DNA of 64,000 bases from Bradysia coprophila (taxonomy: Eukaryota > Arthropoda > Insecta > Diptera > Sciaridae): contig NW_023503297.1 of NCBI RefSeq assembly GCF_014529535.1, positions 124,001-188,000 on the forward strand, written 5' to 3'. The notes below the pieces were generated by a model. The model saw only the letters and a program-made list of their open reading frames with translations, was not told the origin of the DNA and did no database searches. The stretch's first letter is position 1. Every line of letters starts with the position of its first letter. Below are positions 34,866 to 52,700 of this stretch, in pieces. Both the position numbers and the translations under genes were made by a program.

Positions 34866-35602
34866 CTGCAGGCGTCCAAATCCCCAAAATAAACATTTTG
34901 AACAGAGGTGCATAATCTACTATTATCTCACATTGACATATCATCGAAGGGATTGAAACAGTTCTGTTTTTTTTTGTTGTATTTACTAAATAAACTTTTG
35001 TTTTATTTTATTTCTCTTAGTTCTTAAGATTTTTTTATATATAAAAGGAATAGAAAATGTAATTTTCTTTGTCTGCCTTCCATTCACTGTTGTTTTTATT
35101 TTATTTAACTTACATTTCTATAAAAAAAATTGCGCCTAACATTTAATATAAATTTGTAAATAAAAAATAGAGAAAAACATTTTGCCATAATATTAGTTTG
35201 TAGACAGTATGGATAGTTTAGAGGACTTGTGTTCCGAATATACATATGACAATTTTTAGTCGTCCAATTTATTATTTTGTTGAAATTTTGCCTGGATTAC
35301 TTAGGCCGGTCAGATTATATTTATTTTACTGCAACATTTTTTGTAGATTCTTTTCGGTACTTCTCGGAATTGTGTCTGATTTTTGTTGTCTTTTATTTGT
35401 CTGTATTTGCTGTGAAGCGAAATAACTAAAATTTACTCGAAAAAGAAATTAGGCCAACCACACACTTCTTCAAATAAAATAATTTTTCTCGGTGAATCTT
35501 TTCGAGTTCAACTCAACTGAGACTCAAAGGAACGGAACGAGTTTGGATTTAATTTTTTGAATGATCGTAACCAAGAAATTCGGATAAAAACACGGATTAT
35601 AA

Positions 35603-35603
35603 C

Positions 35604-35638
<35 letters not shown>
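35603..35638. repeat. (GA)n microsatellite
   Basis: agagag run interrupted once by aaag. Confidence 0.9.
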
Positions 35639-35639
<1 letters not shown>

Positions 35640-36011
35640 TACAACAGAGGATGCATCATTTTATTGTCCATTGACAAAATTTCGTTGTATTTCTGTGTCG
35701 TCTTCTTCAAGACACACCACTACGCATCAGTTTTATCGGACAGTACAGATGAACGATCAAAAATTACTTGTTTTAACTACCACACAAGAAAATCTTATGT
35801 TAAGGGCAGATTCCGCCAATAACGGTCTGTTGCGTTACAATTTTTAAGACTGAAAACTCTAGTTTCAAGAAAAAATCGTAGTTTCAGGCATTAGACTGAT
35901 CCTTCATCTATTGCCTCAAAGTGTTAAAAATTTGATCTGAGGTAACTGGTCATACAAAACAATTGCAATTGGCGGAGGTCTGCATTTTCAAACCCATATT
36001 CTACGGCGTTC

Positions 36012-36270
36012 TCCGCTATCAAAATTTTTTCTCCTCCAATAACGGATTTGTTCCATAGTTTTTCACGCTCTATCGTCTCCAGCCAGTTTTATTCGTTCAC
36101 CATAGAAACTCAGGCGTCCGCTGATAGACGATTTTTACAGATTTTGAAGATTTACCATCAGCGAACCGCCGAGTTATGTGGTAAGACAACCAAAACTTTC
36201 GGGGATGGAAAGAGCCGGAAAAATTGTGGAACAAATCCGTTATTCGCGGAGAAAAAATTTTGATAGCGGA
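36012..36270. mobile_element. Small inverted-repeat element (tccgctatcaaaattttttc)
   Basis: The left end tccgctatcaaaattttttctcc and then aacggatttgttcca are matched in reverse complement by tggaacaaatccgtta and ggagaaaaaattttgatagcgga at the right. The ~150-bp interior has a weaker inner pairing (gtccgctgatag / ccatcagcgaac). Confidence 0.75.
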
Positions 36271-36709
36271 AAATTGCCGAGGTTCCAATTCAAAAAAATA
36301 TGCCCGTGTCTTTGTGGTGGTGAATCGAATCAGAGGCGACAATTTCACCGAAAGTACAATGACGTTTTGTAACAGTTAAATAGTTGTCATGTGGTCAGAA
36401 ATTGTTTTGTAAACCGACTAATTTTTGGAAAATTCGATAATCATATGACCTGAACTGTTCGGGACTCGCTCGGTTTTTCTGACGATATTTGAGATTGTTT
36501 GTTGAAGTGAAATCATGGAAATAAACGGAAGAGCAACGATGAGCCAATCAATTTACGTGCAAATCGATCTAATTATTCAAGCGATAATTTAATAAATATT
36601 AATGTCGTTTTTACCTCAATATGGTCTTACATCTAATTAGTAATGTTGTCCGTTGCTGATAACATACAACAAACAAAATAGAACATTTCCATCAACCGAA
36701 AATGTTTCT

Positions 36710-41235
<4,526 letters not shown>

Positions 41236-42254
41236 TTAAGTGAAATATTTGAGAAGAGCACAGAGAACTAGGGCCGGAGAAAATCAAATTGTTTTAATTT
41301 GAGACATCCGTCTCATCATTTCGACCGAATTATTGATGAGTCAATTGATTCAATTGTTATTAATACAACCGGTCGTCCGTTCAATTGAGTTTATGCTACA
41401 AGCTGCATTGGAAAAACAAAAACACGAACAGAATGCAATATTGATGCACAGAAAAACAAAAATTATTTCGCTGGATAGTGCCGTCAATAAATTATTTATG
41501 TTTATGGTGATGATGAGTAAATAAAACAACAAAAATAAGATAACTTTGCTTCGCGTAGATGATACACACAAAACGTATTGCAAAAACTAATATTTATATC
41601 GAAAAGAAAGACCACACCAATATTGAAATAACTCACAGTTTGTTTGTGAAATCAATGCAAAAACATGGAAAGATATTTTTCTTTTACTTCACTTTTGTAA
41701 TATAATTTCAATAATTGACTTACGCCCTCAATGAGAAGCTAAGAATACCGAGAATACCCCAGTAGTGTCAGTCAACGGCGAATTAGACGCATCGTGAAAA
41801 GAGTGGGCTTTTTCAAATATACAAAACTAAAACAACTTTACAGAAACAGAGTTGTAAGACATTGAGATGCGAATTTTCTTTATATACCCATGTACGAAAC
41901 TAGATTTATGTTGAAAGGCCAATCGAATTAGTCACAATCTAGGTTGCTAGGAAATGTCTGTTAAATACTAATCAAAAATGTAAAAAGATCGTATTCAACA
42001 AAAGTAAATTGAACGGGTCAGCCTCCCAACTTTGAAACCAAAATGAATAAAATTAATTAACGAACGACAACGATTTCATCCACAGAGATGAACATAACCT
42101 TAACGTCAACAAATATCTTTGTAAATTTTTCGTTACAAGTTGAGGTTAAGTTGCCTTCTGTGTATGAAATTTGACATTTCGAAAAGAATATTAATATTAA
42201 GAAAATTAGTCCGTTTTTAAAATCGTTATTTCCAAGCTTCTAAAAGACAATGAA

Positions 42255-42376
42255 AGTATAAACCAGGTATTCATACAAACCGGAGGACATTGCGATTTTA
42301 TACATATAAACAAACTCATGAAAGGTGAGTTTCTTTATATGAAATCGCTATGTCCTCCACTCCATACAAAGTTTGA
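42255..42376. mobile_element. Palindromic element, copy 1 (accggaggacat..gcgatt)
   Basis: The left half aaccaggtattcatacaaac cggaggaca.tgcgattt and the right half aaatcgctatgtcctccact pair with each other, with aactcatgaaaggtgagttt at the centre. A diverged second copy lies at 43190-43345. Confidence 0.65.
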
Positions 42377-42599
42377 CATTCGACCATACCTTGTGTTGAC
42401 GTTCAATGCTAAAAGTACAGGGTAAAAAATTGATGAGGTGATCACGAAGGCGGTGGCAGACCAGTTTCGATAATTTAGACATACATTGTTTAGACATACA
42501 TTATGTGAAATGTCAACATGATACAAAAATAACCTTTATTCAAGTTTTCTTTTAATACAATTTGTAATGAATATCAAAATTTGTCTCTTTGTCAAAATT

Positions 42600-42760
42600 T
42601 GGGTGCCACCCGCCATGATAACCTTCAGAACATTGGACTCGTGCGCTTATTTCGACCAACTTTCATGCAAACGACAATATCATACATAAACGTATATCCC
42701 CTCATAATCCAAGGTTCTGAAAGAACAGGTTAAGACATTTACGAAGGCGGATGACACCGA
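42600..42760. repeat. Inverted-repeat element matching the left window edge
   Basis: ggtgccacccgcc ... aaccttcagaacattgg at the left and ccaaggttctgaaagaac ... ggcggatgacacc at the right form imperfect arms. The right arm matches bases 1-60 of the window in reverse complement. Confidence 0.6.
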
Positions 42761-43189
42761 AATTGATAAACGCACTCAGTGCAGATTGTGTGTGAAATCA
42801 ACTTGAAGAAAGTATTTTTTTAGGAATATTCGGATTTTTTTGTTAAGTTGCACTTTCCATATAAAGTTTATAGCCGTTGACGCAATTTGTGAGGCACCGC
42901 CTTCTCAGAGTCTCTTTCAGAACTTTGTCATAATGAATGTATAATCAACGGGTCTGTTAAATACGAATTGTCAAATTACTGTACAATCTCATCCATAGAG
43001 ACATAACCTAATCAATATTTATATGAAAACCGATCTCTGTGGATGAAATCGTGTTCGTTCGGCCAGTGAAAATTCGTGTTTACAGTTACTTGGAACAAAC
43101 CTATGGTCTAATGTCAGCCAGGATGACGTAGAGATTTTGTAAGAGCATTCATTTTTAAATTATTTTAACATGCGTGCACCAATGAATGT

Positions 43190-43345
43190 ACAAACCAGGT
43201 ATGGTCTTTCCATAGAAACCGGAGAAAGTAGCGATTTCATATAAACAAACTCACCTTTCAATGAAAATCATTGAGAAGTGAGTTTCTTTAGATGAAATCG
43301 TTATTTCCTCCGCTCCATACAACTTTTGACATTAGAGCATATTTA
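43190..43345. mobile_element. Palindromic element, copy 2
   Basis: The same architecture as 42255-42376: accaggtatggtctttccat, a cggaga..tagcgatttcatataaa arm and its complement, with a longer centre (ctcacctttcaatgaaaatc). Confidence 0.65.
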
Positions 43346-43677
43346 TAGAGTTTACTTTCATTGGCGTGCACGACAAATCGGTTGATCGGTCATACGGGTC
43401 ATACCTTCCTCTCGTCGAAGTTTTAGATTTCAGCTCAATTGTCAGAGTTTTATTTAGTGATATTAACTTATACGTTATGTGATTCCGTATACACCGATTA
43501 CATAAATCTGTCCCATAGAGTTACACTCGAGAGTTGGCAAGATGGCGCTTTTTTATGGAAATGCTAGTTTTAATAGGAAACCACCATTTGGGGTGCCGAT
43601 GCTCCTTGAAAAAGCATTCTGCGCTGTCAGTAGCCATTTTGTTTGACAAAATTTCGTTGTCAGCTGATCTCATATTT

Positions 43678-44857
43678 TTAGCCCCGTACGAAGTACGAAG
43701 GGGCTTATAGGATTACGATGCCGTGTGTAATTGATGGAATTCGAAGCAGACGGTGAGGGCAAAGTGTTTGCCTATGTTCATAGATGACGAATCCGCAATA
43801 AAAATTTGGGCCGTCTGTCCGTCTGTCCGTCACGTCGATATCTTGAGTAAATCAAATCCGATTTCAAAAATTTTTTTTCCCTGCAAGATAGTCAAAATAG
43901 TGAGGCTAAGTTCGAAGATGGGCATATTCGGGTCGGCCCTTCGTGAGTTAGGGCCACCTAAGTGATTTAAGGTCTTTTGGTGATATTTATGGCAAAATAA
44001 ACGATGGAAATGTAAATGACACGGCAAATGATAGGTATTGTCAATACCAATCCAGTTTTTTTCAAGTTTCAAGTTCAAGTTCAAGTTTTTTAAAATCGGG
44101 TGAGTGGACCGTGAGTTAGGGCCTTAGAAGTGAAAAGCTAGTAGGGCCCTATGTGTATTTTACATAGAACTCAAGTAAATTTCATTCGTTTTTTGTAATT
44201 TTTGTGTCATTTGGAAGGTAATCAAAAGCCGAATAGAATGTTGTTGAAAAAATAAATAAATTTGGGTCCTCGGACTAAGGCCGCTACTAGGGCCCTATGC
44301 GTATTTTACATACAGCTCGAGTAAATTTCATCCGTTTTTCGTTATTTTTGTTTCATTTGAAAGATAATAGAACACCGAATAGAATGTTGTTGAAAAAAAA
44401 TTAAATTTGGGTCCTTGGACTAAGGCCGCTACTAGGACCCTATGTGTATTTTACATATAACTCGAGCAAATTTCATCCGTTTTCCGTATTTTTTGTTTCA
44501 TTTGGAAGGTAATCAAAGGCCGAATAGAATGTAGTTGAAAAAAAAAATTGGATCCTCGGACTGAGGCCGATGCTAGGCCCTATGTGTATTTATACTCAAT
44601 AAATTAAAATTTTAGGGCTATTTGAAATTTTTGTTTTATTTGAAAGGAACGTCGTACGGGGCTTCGTAATTGCGCTATGCGCAATTTCTAAGATGTACAC
44701 ATTCCATAATAATTTTACTTTAACTACATTAACCGGCGCAATAGGCTTACGGTCAAAGCACACAGACGCACTAGGGTCACGTACGCAATAGATATACGGG
44801 TTTGTACGGGGCTCAGTCGCAGCAAACGCTCCGACTGTTCTGATGGCTCGTTTAGGA
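43678..44857 (-). mobile_element. Mini-me/Helentron-like non-autonomous element, copy B
   Basis: Reverse-oriented relative of 22025-23207. On the minus strand it runs from TC (44857) through cgagccatcagaacagtcgg, three ~150-bp repeats and a (GTCY)n core (about 43813-43831) to the hairpin gtacttcgtac and CTAA at 43678. Similarity ends at the same points in both copies, which defines the element. Confidence 0.7.
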
Positions 44858-45269
44858 TTCTGTTTATTGTTATGTATTGCTTGATTTGCTTTTTTATTCA
44901 GTGGTTTTTGTATTAAATGTTCAGTGCTTATAGGATAATTATAAAAAGTGAAAGAAAACTGTGCAAAATGAGGATGTAATTAAACGAGATTAAATTGTAT
45001 CGAAAAATTGTTTTGTGAAATTTGTGTCATTGGAAATTTGCAATAAAAATTTGTTTCTATCATTCAGTGGATTTGTATTTTAACATTTTGGACTTTATTG
45101 TGTTTATTTTCACCGGCGAGAACAAATAAATCAAAATTGATCGTACTGTTTACGGAAGGAACGTTTTCTATTTTTCCATTGTAAACAAAATTTAATTTTT
45201 TTTGCACTTCACGTGTAATGAGTCGATTCTGTTTCCCTTCTTGGATTTTCTCATTTGTCTTCTACGTTA

Positions 45270-46990
45270 TTTGTTGTTGTTGTTGTTGTTCCAATAATCT
45301 TGTGGCGTATTTCGGTTGAACCGTGTTCAGCCAAGGTCTCCCTGTTTATATTTTCACTTTAAAAATCCAATTCCGCTTCCCGATAGAACTTTACGATCGC
45401 GCGGTATCGAACCAGGTCAATTTTTTCTAGCAATTCGGTCAAATTTCTGCTCTGTATCAGTTCCGAAAATCTTCTTCTCACTGTTTCGTGTTTCGAGCAT
45501 CTCAACATAATGTGTTCCAGATATTCTTTCATTTGGCACTGTTCGCACAATTCGGAGTCTCGCAATTTAAACATTTTCTTCTTCACACCACATAGTCCAT
45601 GTCAGGTTCTTAATCTGGTCAAGATCTTCACTTCGCCGCCGTTCAGTTCACTACTTTTGAACCAGGGTTTCAGTTTGACAGTTTTCTGGATTTCAAAGTG
45701 TGTCTTCCCTTTGTTCAGGCTGATTCTTGATATCGCTCCTGCCATTCTGTCATCATTTTTCGTTTTAGTTCCTGTCTTGCATCCGAAAAAGTGGTTTTCA
45801 GATCCGTAATTTCCTCCAACCGGCTACCGCGATTGGCATAGTCATCGGCAAGCTCGTTCCCCCATATACCAACATGACTCGGTATCCATTGAATGCAGAA
45901 TTCTGTTCCCTTATTGTCTCCGATCACCTTCCTTATTAGATGAACCAAGTAGTTATCTTCCAGTCCTTCTTCTATCCACATGCAACCGTTCAGTGAATCT
46001 GTGAAGATCACTACCTTTTCCAATTTTTTTCCGTCCAGATTTAATACCGCCCTGAGAATCGCTACTAGCTCTGCATTGGTAATCTGGAACATCTCAGATA
46101 GGCGCTCGCATTCCCCAAATCCTCGACCATCCGACAGTCCAATACCAACTCTTCCACCTTCTCTCTTAGATGCATCCGTATAAAGTTTGAAGTGTCCACT
46201 GTACGTGTCTCTGACTCTTGTCTCGGCTAGATGCTTCCATTGTTTATCGTTCAGATGCCTTTTCGCCACTCTCTCATTCGGTTCTAGAGTTTCCGATATT
46301 GTCAAATTGTCCGGGAAGTTTTGAGCGTCGGCGTGACAAATCATCCCAACCAGCTTCGAGTTCCTGACACAAGCGGATTCCAGGAAGGGAAGCCCATAAT
46401 CGTCGAAATTATTCTGGACATTTTCAAGTCTTTTCATCATGGGAAGTTTCCTTTCGAAGGTTTTCAGCATTTCCTTTTCAGCTAAATATTTTCTTCGGAT
46501 TTCTAAAGGTACTGATTCAGCTTCCACCTCTAACGCAGGTACGGTGGTGGTCTTAAGCGCCCTCATGCAAATCCTCAGGCCTTTATTGTACGCGACGTCT
46601 AGTCTGTGTAACCATTTTCTGCTGGCACTTCCGTACACTGAGCTTCCATAATCAATTTTGCCCCTCACTATTGCTTTCAAGATCGTGATTAACGTTTCGG
46701 GATGTCCACCCCACTTGCTCCCTGCCAACATTCTGATGATGTTTAATCTTTTCTCCACCTCCAGCAGCAATTGTCCGATGTGTTTTTGAAAATTTAGCTT
46801 TTCGTCAAGAATTATACCCAGATACTTTATATCTTTTTCGAACTTGACTTCCAAGTCTCCGATTCTGATTACCGGACTGTATATGTCCCACTGAGCGTGG
46901 AACCATAATCCCTTTTCTACGTTATTTTGTTTAAATATTAAAAACAAACGCTGAAATCGCTCCACTAAAAACATTTTTGTTGTTTGATTC
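45270..46990 (-). mobile_element. 5'-truncated non-LTR retrotransposon (I/Jockey-like) with RNase H
   Basis: Minus-strand frame 47019-45715 carries the end of a reverse transcriptase (KYLGIILDEKLNFQKHI) and then an RNase H domain with its acidic set: LYTDAS, ITNAELVAILRAV, VIFTDS and WIPSHVGIWGNELADDYA. The frame stops at 45715. The element continues one frame over, meets an in-frame stop near 45600, and ends with a Cys/His knuckle (CEQCQMKEYLEHIMLRC). The 3' end is a (CAA)n-type tail (ttgttgttg on the plus strand, 45269-45293). The endonuclease and most of the RT are missing. It is an inactive fragment, not a host gene. Confidence 0.88.
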
Positions 46991-47132
46991 ATATCAAAAC
47001 ATAACACAGGACATGTCATGTATGACAGTTTGACATACTAGTTAGGGTTGCTAAATAATATTGCCCATGTGCAGGCCACAAGGGTAGATGATAAAACGAC
47101 AAAACGCCACCTCGCCAACTCTCGAGTATAAC

Positions 47133-47479
47133 ATTAAACATTAAACCCGCACTTCAAGACTAAAACGCACTAAAACCCACTAACCGTTCAAGCTGGATGT
47201 CATTGGAAAAATGACGGTGAATTTTTTTTTAGTTCGTTACGTCAAAACTTTTGTTGAGAAACTAAAAAAAATTTAGAGAACTAAGTATACCATCACATTA
47301 ATGTCGAAATGAATTGAAGAATTTTCGTTGAATGTTTCGTCAAGCGCAATACTTAAATTGCATTGATAAAATAAGCTCAATCATACATTGTCAGTGGACT
47401 TGTGATTATAAAAAAATTTAGTGTGATAAGTGGTCCCCGATCTGTTATTAAATAGATCCGAAGAGGAGTACTGTGAATC
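47133..47479. other. Region upstream of PHETA gene
   Basis: About 350 bp with no coding or repeat recognised; expected to contain the promoter and 5' leader of the PH-domain gene starting at 47480. Confidence 0.4.
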
Positions 47480-49711
47480 ATGAAAATAAACGAGAAGAAT
47501 CTGTGTATGTTTGCAACTTCACCTCCGGTGGATCTAGGTAATTCAATTTTTAATAGACGAGGAAATCCCCGGTACAAAAAAACTAAATTCCGACTTCAGA
47601 AGGATGGCTATCGAAGCGAGGAGAAGTAAATAAAAACTATCAACGACGCTACTTCGTGCTCAAAGGAAATCTCCTATTCTATTTCGAGAAGAAAGGCGAA
47701 AAGGAACCGTTGGGAGTAATCGTTTTGGAGGGCTGTACAATAGGTATAACATCAATGCGGGATACGGGATAGTTTGATCGATTCACTGACAATTTACAAT
47801 GAATGTTCACTCAGAATTAGCAGAAGACGGCGAACAGTATTGCTTCCAAGTAGTATTTCACGGCATAAACAATCGCACATATTTTCTAAGCGCCGAATCT
47901 CAAGACTTGATGGAACGATGGATGAAAGCTCTTACATGTGCTGGCTACGAGTACATGAAATTAATGGTCTCCGAATTACAGCGACAATTGGAGGAAATTG
48001 AAGGAACCAAGGGTACGAAATGGGATCACGACCAATGGAAAACGCCAATTCGAATTTACATTCAATTCCTTTGCAGATGCAACATCTGATAAATTAATAA
48101 CACCGCAACCACCACCTAGGCGACACAATCCATTCAATAGGCCAGCACCTCCGCCACCAAATAACGTTACGCCGTTTGAAGGCGAAAAAGGTAAGTGGAA
48201 CTTGTCATAATGCCATTCGGGTTTCCGTTCTCTGTTTGTTTTGCTAATTTGATTGTGTTTTGAGGACTAAAATGCTATGCTGATTTCTTAGCTCACACTA
48301 AATCACGGCTTTCAGTTTTATGCTGTTTCTCTATTTTATTATCATTGTCACCTATTGTATCGTGAAGGTCAGCCCTGTGGACGTCATTAACTTTTCTAAC
48401 TGACAAAAGATCAAATATCTGCTAGGTGTGTTCTGACGGATTTTTTCACGTCCACGAACAACAAATTATCAGTCAATGGCTTGACGAATTCCACGTCTCT
48501 TCGTTAGTCAACAACAATTTCATTCCCAAAATTGCTTTTCAATTTTCTGTTTAACAAACTTTGTGATGAAAATACGCTTGTTCCGTAAAGCCTCAGTTTA
48601 TTCTCAAATGTGAGTCATCGACTGTATTACGTAACCGTAATTATCATAAAAATTAAGTCAAAACAAAGCTACATGGCAATTTAGTTTTCGTTTCCGTCCA
48701 TTAAAATGCATAAGTTGTACTAATGAGGTAGGAATTTCTTCTCTGCTGAAACTGGTTAAGCATAAACACGTCATGGTGAGGCAGTGAAGAGTTATCCGCA
48801 CAGAGCACAATCATCAGTTCTTAAAACTATGCGCACTCATTTTGTCTGGGGAGCTTCAATGCCCAATACGAATACCGTCGCGACTATATCCGAAATAACA
48901 TGTCTACAAAATCATCATTTCAAAGACTGATTTATAGGTTTCTCTACGCTCTTATCACTTGCCTACCTGATTACCTCTTTTCATTATCCGTCTATATCCA
49001 ATCCACACACAAATGCTCTTCCAAATAATTCGGCACAGATGTGACGGTCGAGTCATTGTTTAGAAGAGATCTTGAGCTCTCTGCTTGAGGAACGAACTGC
49101 GCCTCGGTTTTGGGAGTGTATGTAGATGAAATAGCTTGTTCGGTAAAGTAACCGAATTTCTAAGCTGATCCGGATTGATTTCATGTAAAATCGAAAGTTT
49201 TTACTTGGCTGGTACAATTTAAAAAAAAAAATGTTTCGACCCAACCAGAGTCTAGATACCACACCCAACTAATTATAATTTTGAATTTTACATGAACTCG
49301 ACTGTGTATCATCTTAAAAAAAATTGTTTCCAAATATCAACTGAAGAATCTACTGTTTTACACCGTCATTTACAACTGAAATCTAATTAAACAATGGATC
49401 GGCTGCCATGTCTGCTTCGGCTTTTGTTTTTTTTTTAAATTAAAATTGAAAAGTGGTCGCTAATCTAAAACATTTTTTTTTATTTCATTATCTCTCTTCG
49501 ACTTATCGTACACTTTCCGACTATATGTGGGTTGTCAGTCATTACTACATCCAGCGATGGTGCCGTTACAACAATTAATCAAAAGCCAACATCTGTTGAC
49601 GAGTTCTCTTTTATTCAGTTGCACGAAGCATTTGAGCGCGGCATTCTGAAAGATTTAACCGAACGACGAAGGCTTAATTCTGTCGCTGATGAACCGCTTA
49701 TTGTTTTATAA
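47480..49711 (+). CDS. PHETA1: Sesquipedalian (PHETA/FAM109/IPIP27) PH-domain endosomal adaptor
   Basis: Endosomal adaptor that binds the inositol phosphatase OCRL and supports receptor recycling (family knowledge). Exons 47480-47537, 47600-47743, 47815-48012, 48077-48190, 49539-49711, all GT-AG and in phase, give 228 aa (human PHETA1 249). The N-terminus MKINEK matches the family's MKLNE start. A PH domain spans about residues 20-120 ([62 protein letters not shown]). A proline-rich stretch [19 protein letters not shown] follows. The C-terminus holds an F&H-type motif FIQLH (F196, H200), the OCRL-binding element. Exons 3 and 4 look frame-shifted until a 64-bp intron (48013-48076) is removed. 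The invertebrate gene corresponds to both vertebrate paralogues, so the symbol is approximate. Confidence 0.92.
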
Positions 49712-52700
49712 TGTAAAAATTTATAGATTAATTTGTTTTTGGTGATTTGGGTTTTATGCCTGCCGCTGACTCTCTCTGTCTCTTCAAAATGATGAAAAAA
49801 GCAAGAAAGGGAAGAATCCATCGGTTAAATGGTGGTTTTTTTCTCAACAGAATAACAGAATTTTGTTTGTTTTTACGCTTACAGTTTTTATTTAATAAAA
49901 CAAATTATTTATTAAAACATAATTTAGTCGAGGAATAATAACACATAAAATTCTCCTAATTTTTTTTTTGTAAAATTCTTGTCATTCTTGAACCAATCCC
50001 AAGATGTACATAATCCTATGTATAAATGATTTAAAAGAAGAAATTCCTTAGATTAAGTAAAATTGACGTGACAACATTAAAAAAATTAATTTTGCCTCTA
50101 TTTGTGCTTCCACCAGAACTAAATTACAGTCGCAATACAAACAACACACACTCTATAGAGCTCTATTATACAATTATACAGTTTCAATCTTGCTTGGTTT
50201 TTTTCGGTGAAAATTCTGAAATCGGAGAGGTGACCTTTCTACACGGTCTATATCGTCAGAAACGATATCATCGTTTAAAAAATATCATTTTTTAGGCGCT
50301 AATATCGTTTTTGAGAAGACAATATAATCGTTTTTCTAGACGATATAATCGTCCTAAAAACGATATTCCTGACGAAATTGACCGTGTTCAAATGTCCCGC
50401 CACCGTTAAATCATTTCGAGAATTTTCGAGATATTTAAGAATTTCAATTCTCGAAAATAGGCGCTGATTATGAAGGAGTTGTTTTGATGTTGTTTGTATT
50501 TCGGCTATTTCATTAGACCCATCGATACAATTTACGTTTTTTAAGTCATTACCGAATAACGAAAATGTCCGATTTTTAAGTTAAGTACACAAACTTGTAA
50601 ACAGGTAAAAAGACTGAGACATTACCAGGTCTGATTCTACTTGGTCGATGATTTGGTATGAGAATTGGTTCGCAAAATGTATGATGACACACTGTTATTT
50701 ACCTTAATTTTCTTCAGGTTAGCAGACCTGTACAAAATTTGATGGAGGCAACAGTCCTAAATGCTTTACTGTTGAACCATTTTTATAGAATTAGTTTTAC
50801 AGATGTCTGCATAGGGTTAACAATATCGAGATTGAAAATTGTTTTCAAAATAGATGGTTTTCGCAAAAAGTTAAACAAAATCGGTTAAAAAAAACGAGTT
50901 ATGTGCTCACTGCCAAGCAAGATATGAAACTCTCACCAGTCACATGTATCTCTATCTTGAACTAATCTACTTTATCTGCCACAGATGTATCTATTGTATC
51001 TATCTGCAGTGAAAGTTATCCGTGACATGTGGGATTTTAAACACTTTTTTGTCTAGCAGTAATTAGAACTAGTCGCATGCTACAATAATTCGAAGCAAAT
51101 AATTCAGGAAGTAGAAACAGATGTTGAAGTGTCCATTCCACTCAACAAAAAGTACTCCGTGAGAGAGCCGTGAGAGAGCGAACTTTCAAATAAACAAGGG
51201 AAAAATTGAAAAAATTAAATTTTGTCCACGCGGAGTACTTTTTTGCTAAGAGGAAACTAAGAATTAGTAGAATGTGATAAATCGTGAGCAAGGCTTATTA
51301 TTGGGAATTTTATTTCGGAAAATTCGGAAAACCCCGAAAAATTCCGAAAAAAAATCAAAATTATTCGGAATTTTTCTAATTTTCTGAATTTTCATTCCCA
51401 ATAATAAGCCCTGATAGTGCGGTCACTCAACGTGTCCAACTTGTTTTTCAACCATCATCAACCAATCATTTGATTTCGACCATTATACGATTTGATAATA
51501 AAGAATAAATAATCTTAACTTGATTATATCCTGTAAGCCAATCGGATTACGTTATTGTATGGTAAACTGTAATATCCGGAGATTAAACAATTAAAAAAAG
51601 AATTAAATTGCAACATTGGAATTGTAATGGAGCACAAAAGTTTTTTCTACTTAAAATTTATGATGATTTCCGATTTAATGTGCCACATAATGTGATTGAA
51701 TTGCATAATGACGATAGATTAAGTAAATTATTTTTTAGAAATTAGAATATCATTAGAAATTGGTCGGACAACCAGAAAGTTAATAATCGGAATGAGTATT
51801 GTGTCGACGGATTCTCTGACTATTTGTGCGAGAAATTAACCGTGACGAATGTGATAACTGCAAATAATGTTTTTCTTTATCAATTAATTAGTTCAGAAGA
51901 ATAACGAAGTTTCTATTCCTCGACTGAATGTAAATTTTCTGGACGTTTTCCGTTATCTAATTCAAGATTTTTTTTTCTTTTCTTTCCTATTTTAATAGAA
52001 ACATGTTACGACAAACCACTGGAATCACACTTTTAAATATAAATCGAAGAACACTCAAAAACCGAATAGAACTTTTAAATACTTCTCATTAGTGCCATTA
52101 AATGCCATTTCGGAATATGTTGATCATCAGAACACATTATTCTGATTACCCGAAAACACCACACAAATGTAAATAAGATTTAAAAAAAAAATTGTTTGTC
52201 GAATGTACGATAAATCAATGCACTTTTTCTATACTCTATAATGATGAACGATAGGTGAGTGTGTGCCAACAGCAATTAAAAACGTAAACAAAATTCTTTG
52301 AGTTTATAGTTATAGGTGTGGATTACAGTGATTCAATCGATTTCCATTGCAATATTTTTGTACACAAAATTAATATTGAAAAAATAAAGAGAAATTCTAC
52401 TCTCTAATCGAAATGTTGGCTTGCCTATCTCAGAATTTACATAGTTACAACCACATAATAATACTCACAGTCGAGAGACTGACATAAAAAATAATGTTTC
52501 TGTGAACAAGTAAAAATGTCACGCTACTATAACATATTACAGCGACTCCTCATGGCACCAGAACACAATTTTTCTTGTTGTATGCATCAATGTTTACAGA
52601 TAGAGCCTATTTCCTGATTTTACCAAGTTTATCTAAAGATTTTCGTCAGCAAAGTTCAGTACATTTCAACTAAACTTCAACAGTGAGAACTGACTGGAAT

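Larger units (their letters stand above)
33835..36709. other. Region between LTR element and Sra-1
   Basis: Holds a minisatellite (34570-34865), a (GA)n run (35603-35638) and an inverted-repeat element (36012-36270). Short frames at 33871-34191 and 35557-35847 have no recognisable domain; the second consists partly of the (GA)n run. No supported gene. Confidence 0.5.
43520..47132. repeat. ~30-bp inverted-repeat pair bracketing 3.6 kb
   Basis: gttacactcgagagttggca (from 43520) and, at 47104-47132, the complement of gttatactcgagagttggcg; the match extends about 30 bp with a few differences. The interval contains Helentron-like copy B and the RNase H LINE. It could be the ends of a larger element into which the others inserted. 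Confidence 0.5.

Noticed and set aside
34629-34944. Repeat protein (FTEVASANHRRFIGDSPKIHR)
   Set aside because: The frames are a consequence of the minisatellite and exist in more than one register; no start context, splice sites or non-repeat domain.
35557-35847. Small + strand gene with EREREKERE stretch
   Set aside because: The charged stretch is the (GA)n microsatellite; the rest has no recognisable features.
41333-41583. Overlapping frames on both strands upstream of Sra-1
   Set aside because: AT-rich chance frames with no domain; they lie where the Sra-1 promoter or 5' leader is expected.
45715-47019. Host RNase H-like gene
   Set aside because: Reverse-transcriptase remnant upstream, Cys/His knuckle downstream in another frame, premature stop and a (CAA)n tail show it is a truncated LINE.
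47799-48210. Frameshift (pseudogene) in the PH-domain gene
   Set aside because: A 64-bp GT-AG intron at 48013-48076 restores the frame, and the C-terminal exon at 49539 closes with an F&H-type motif.
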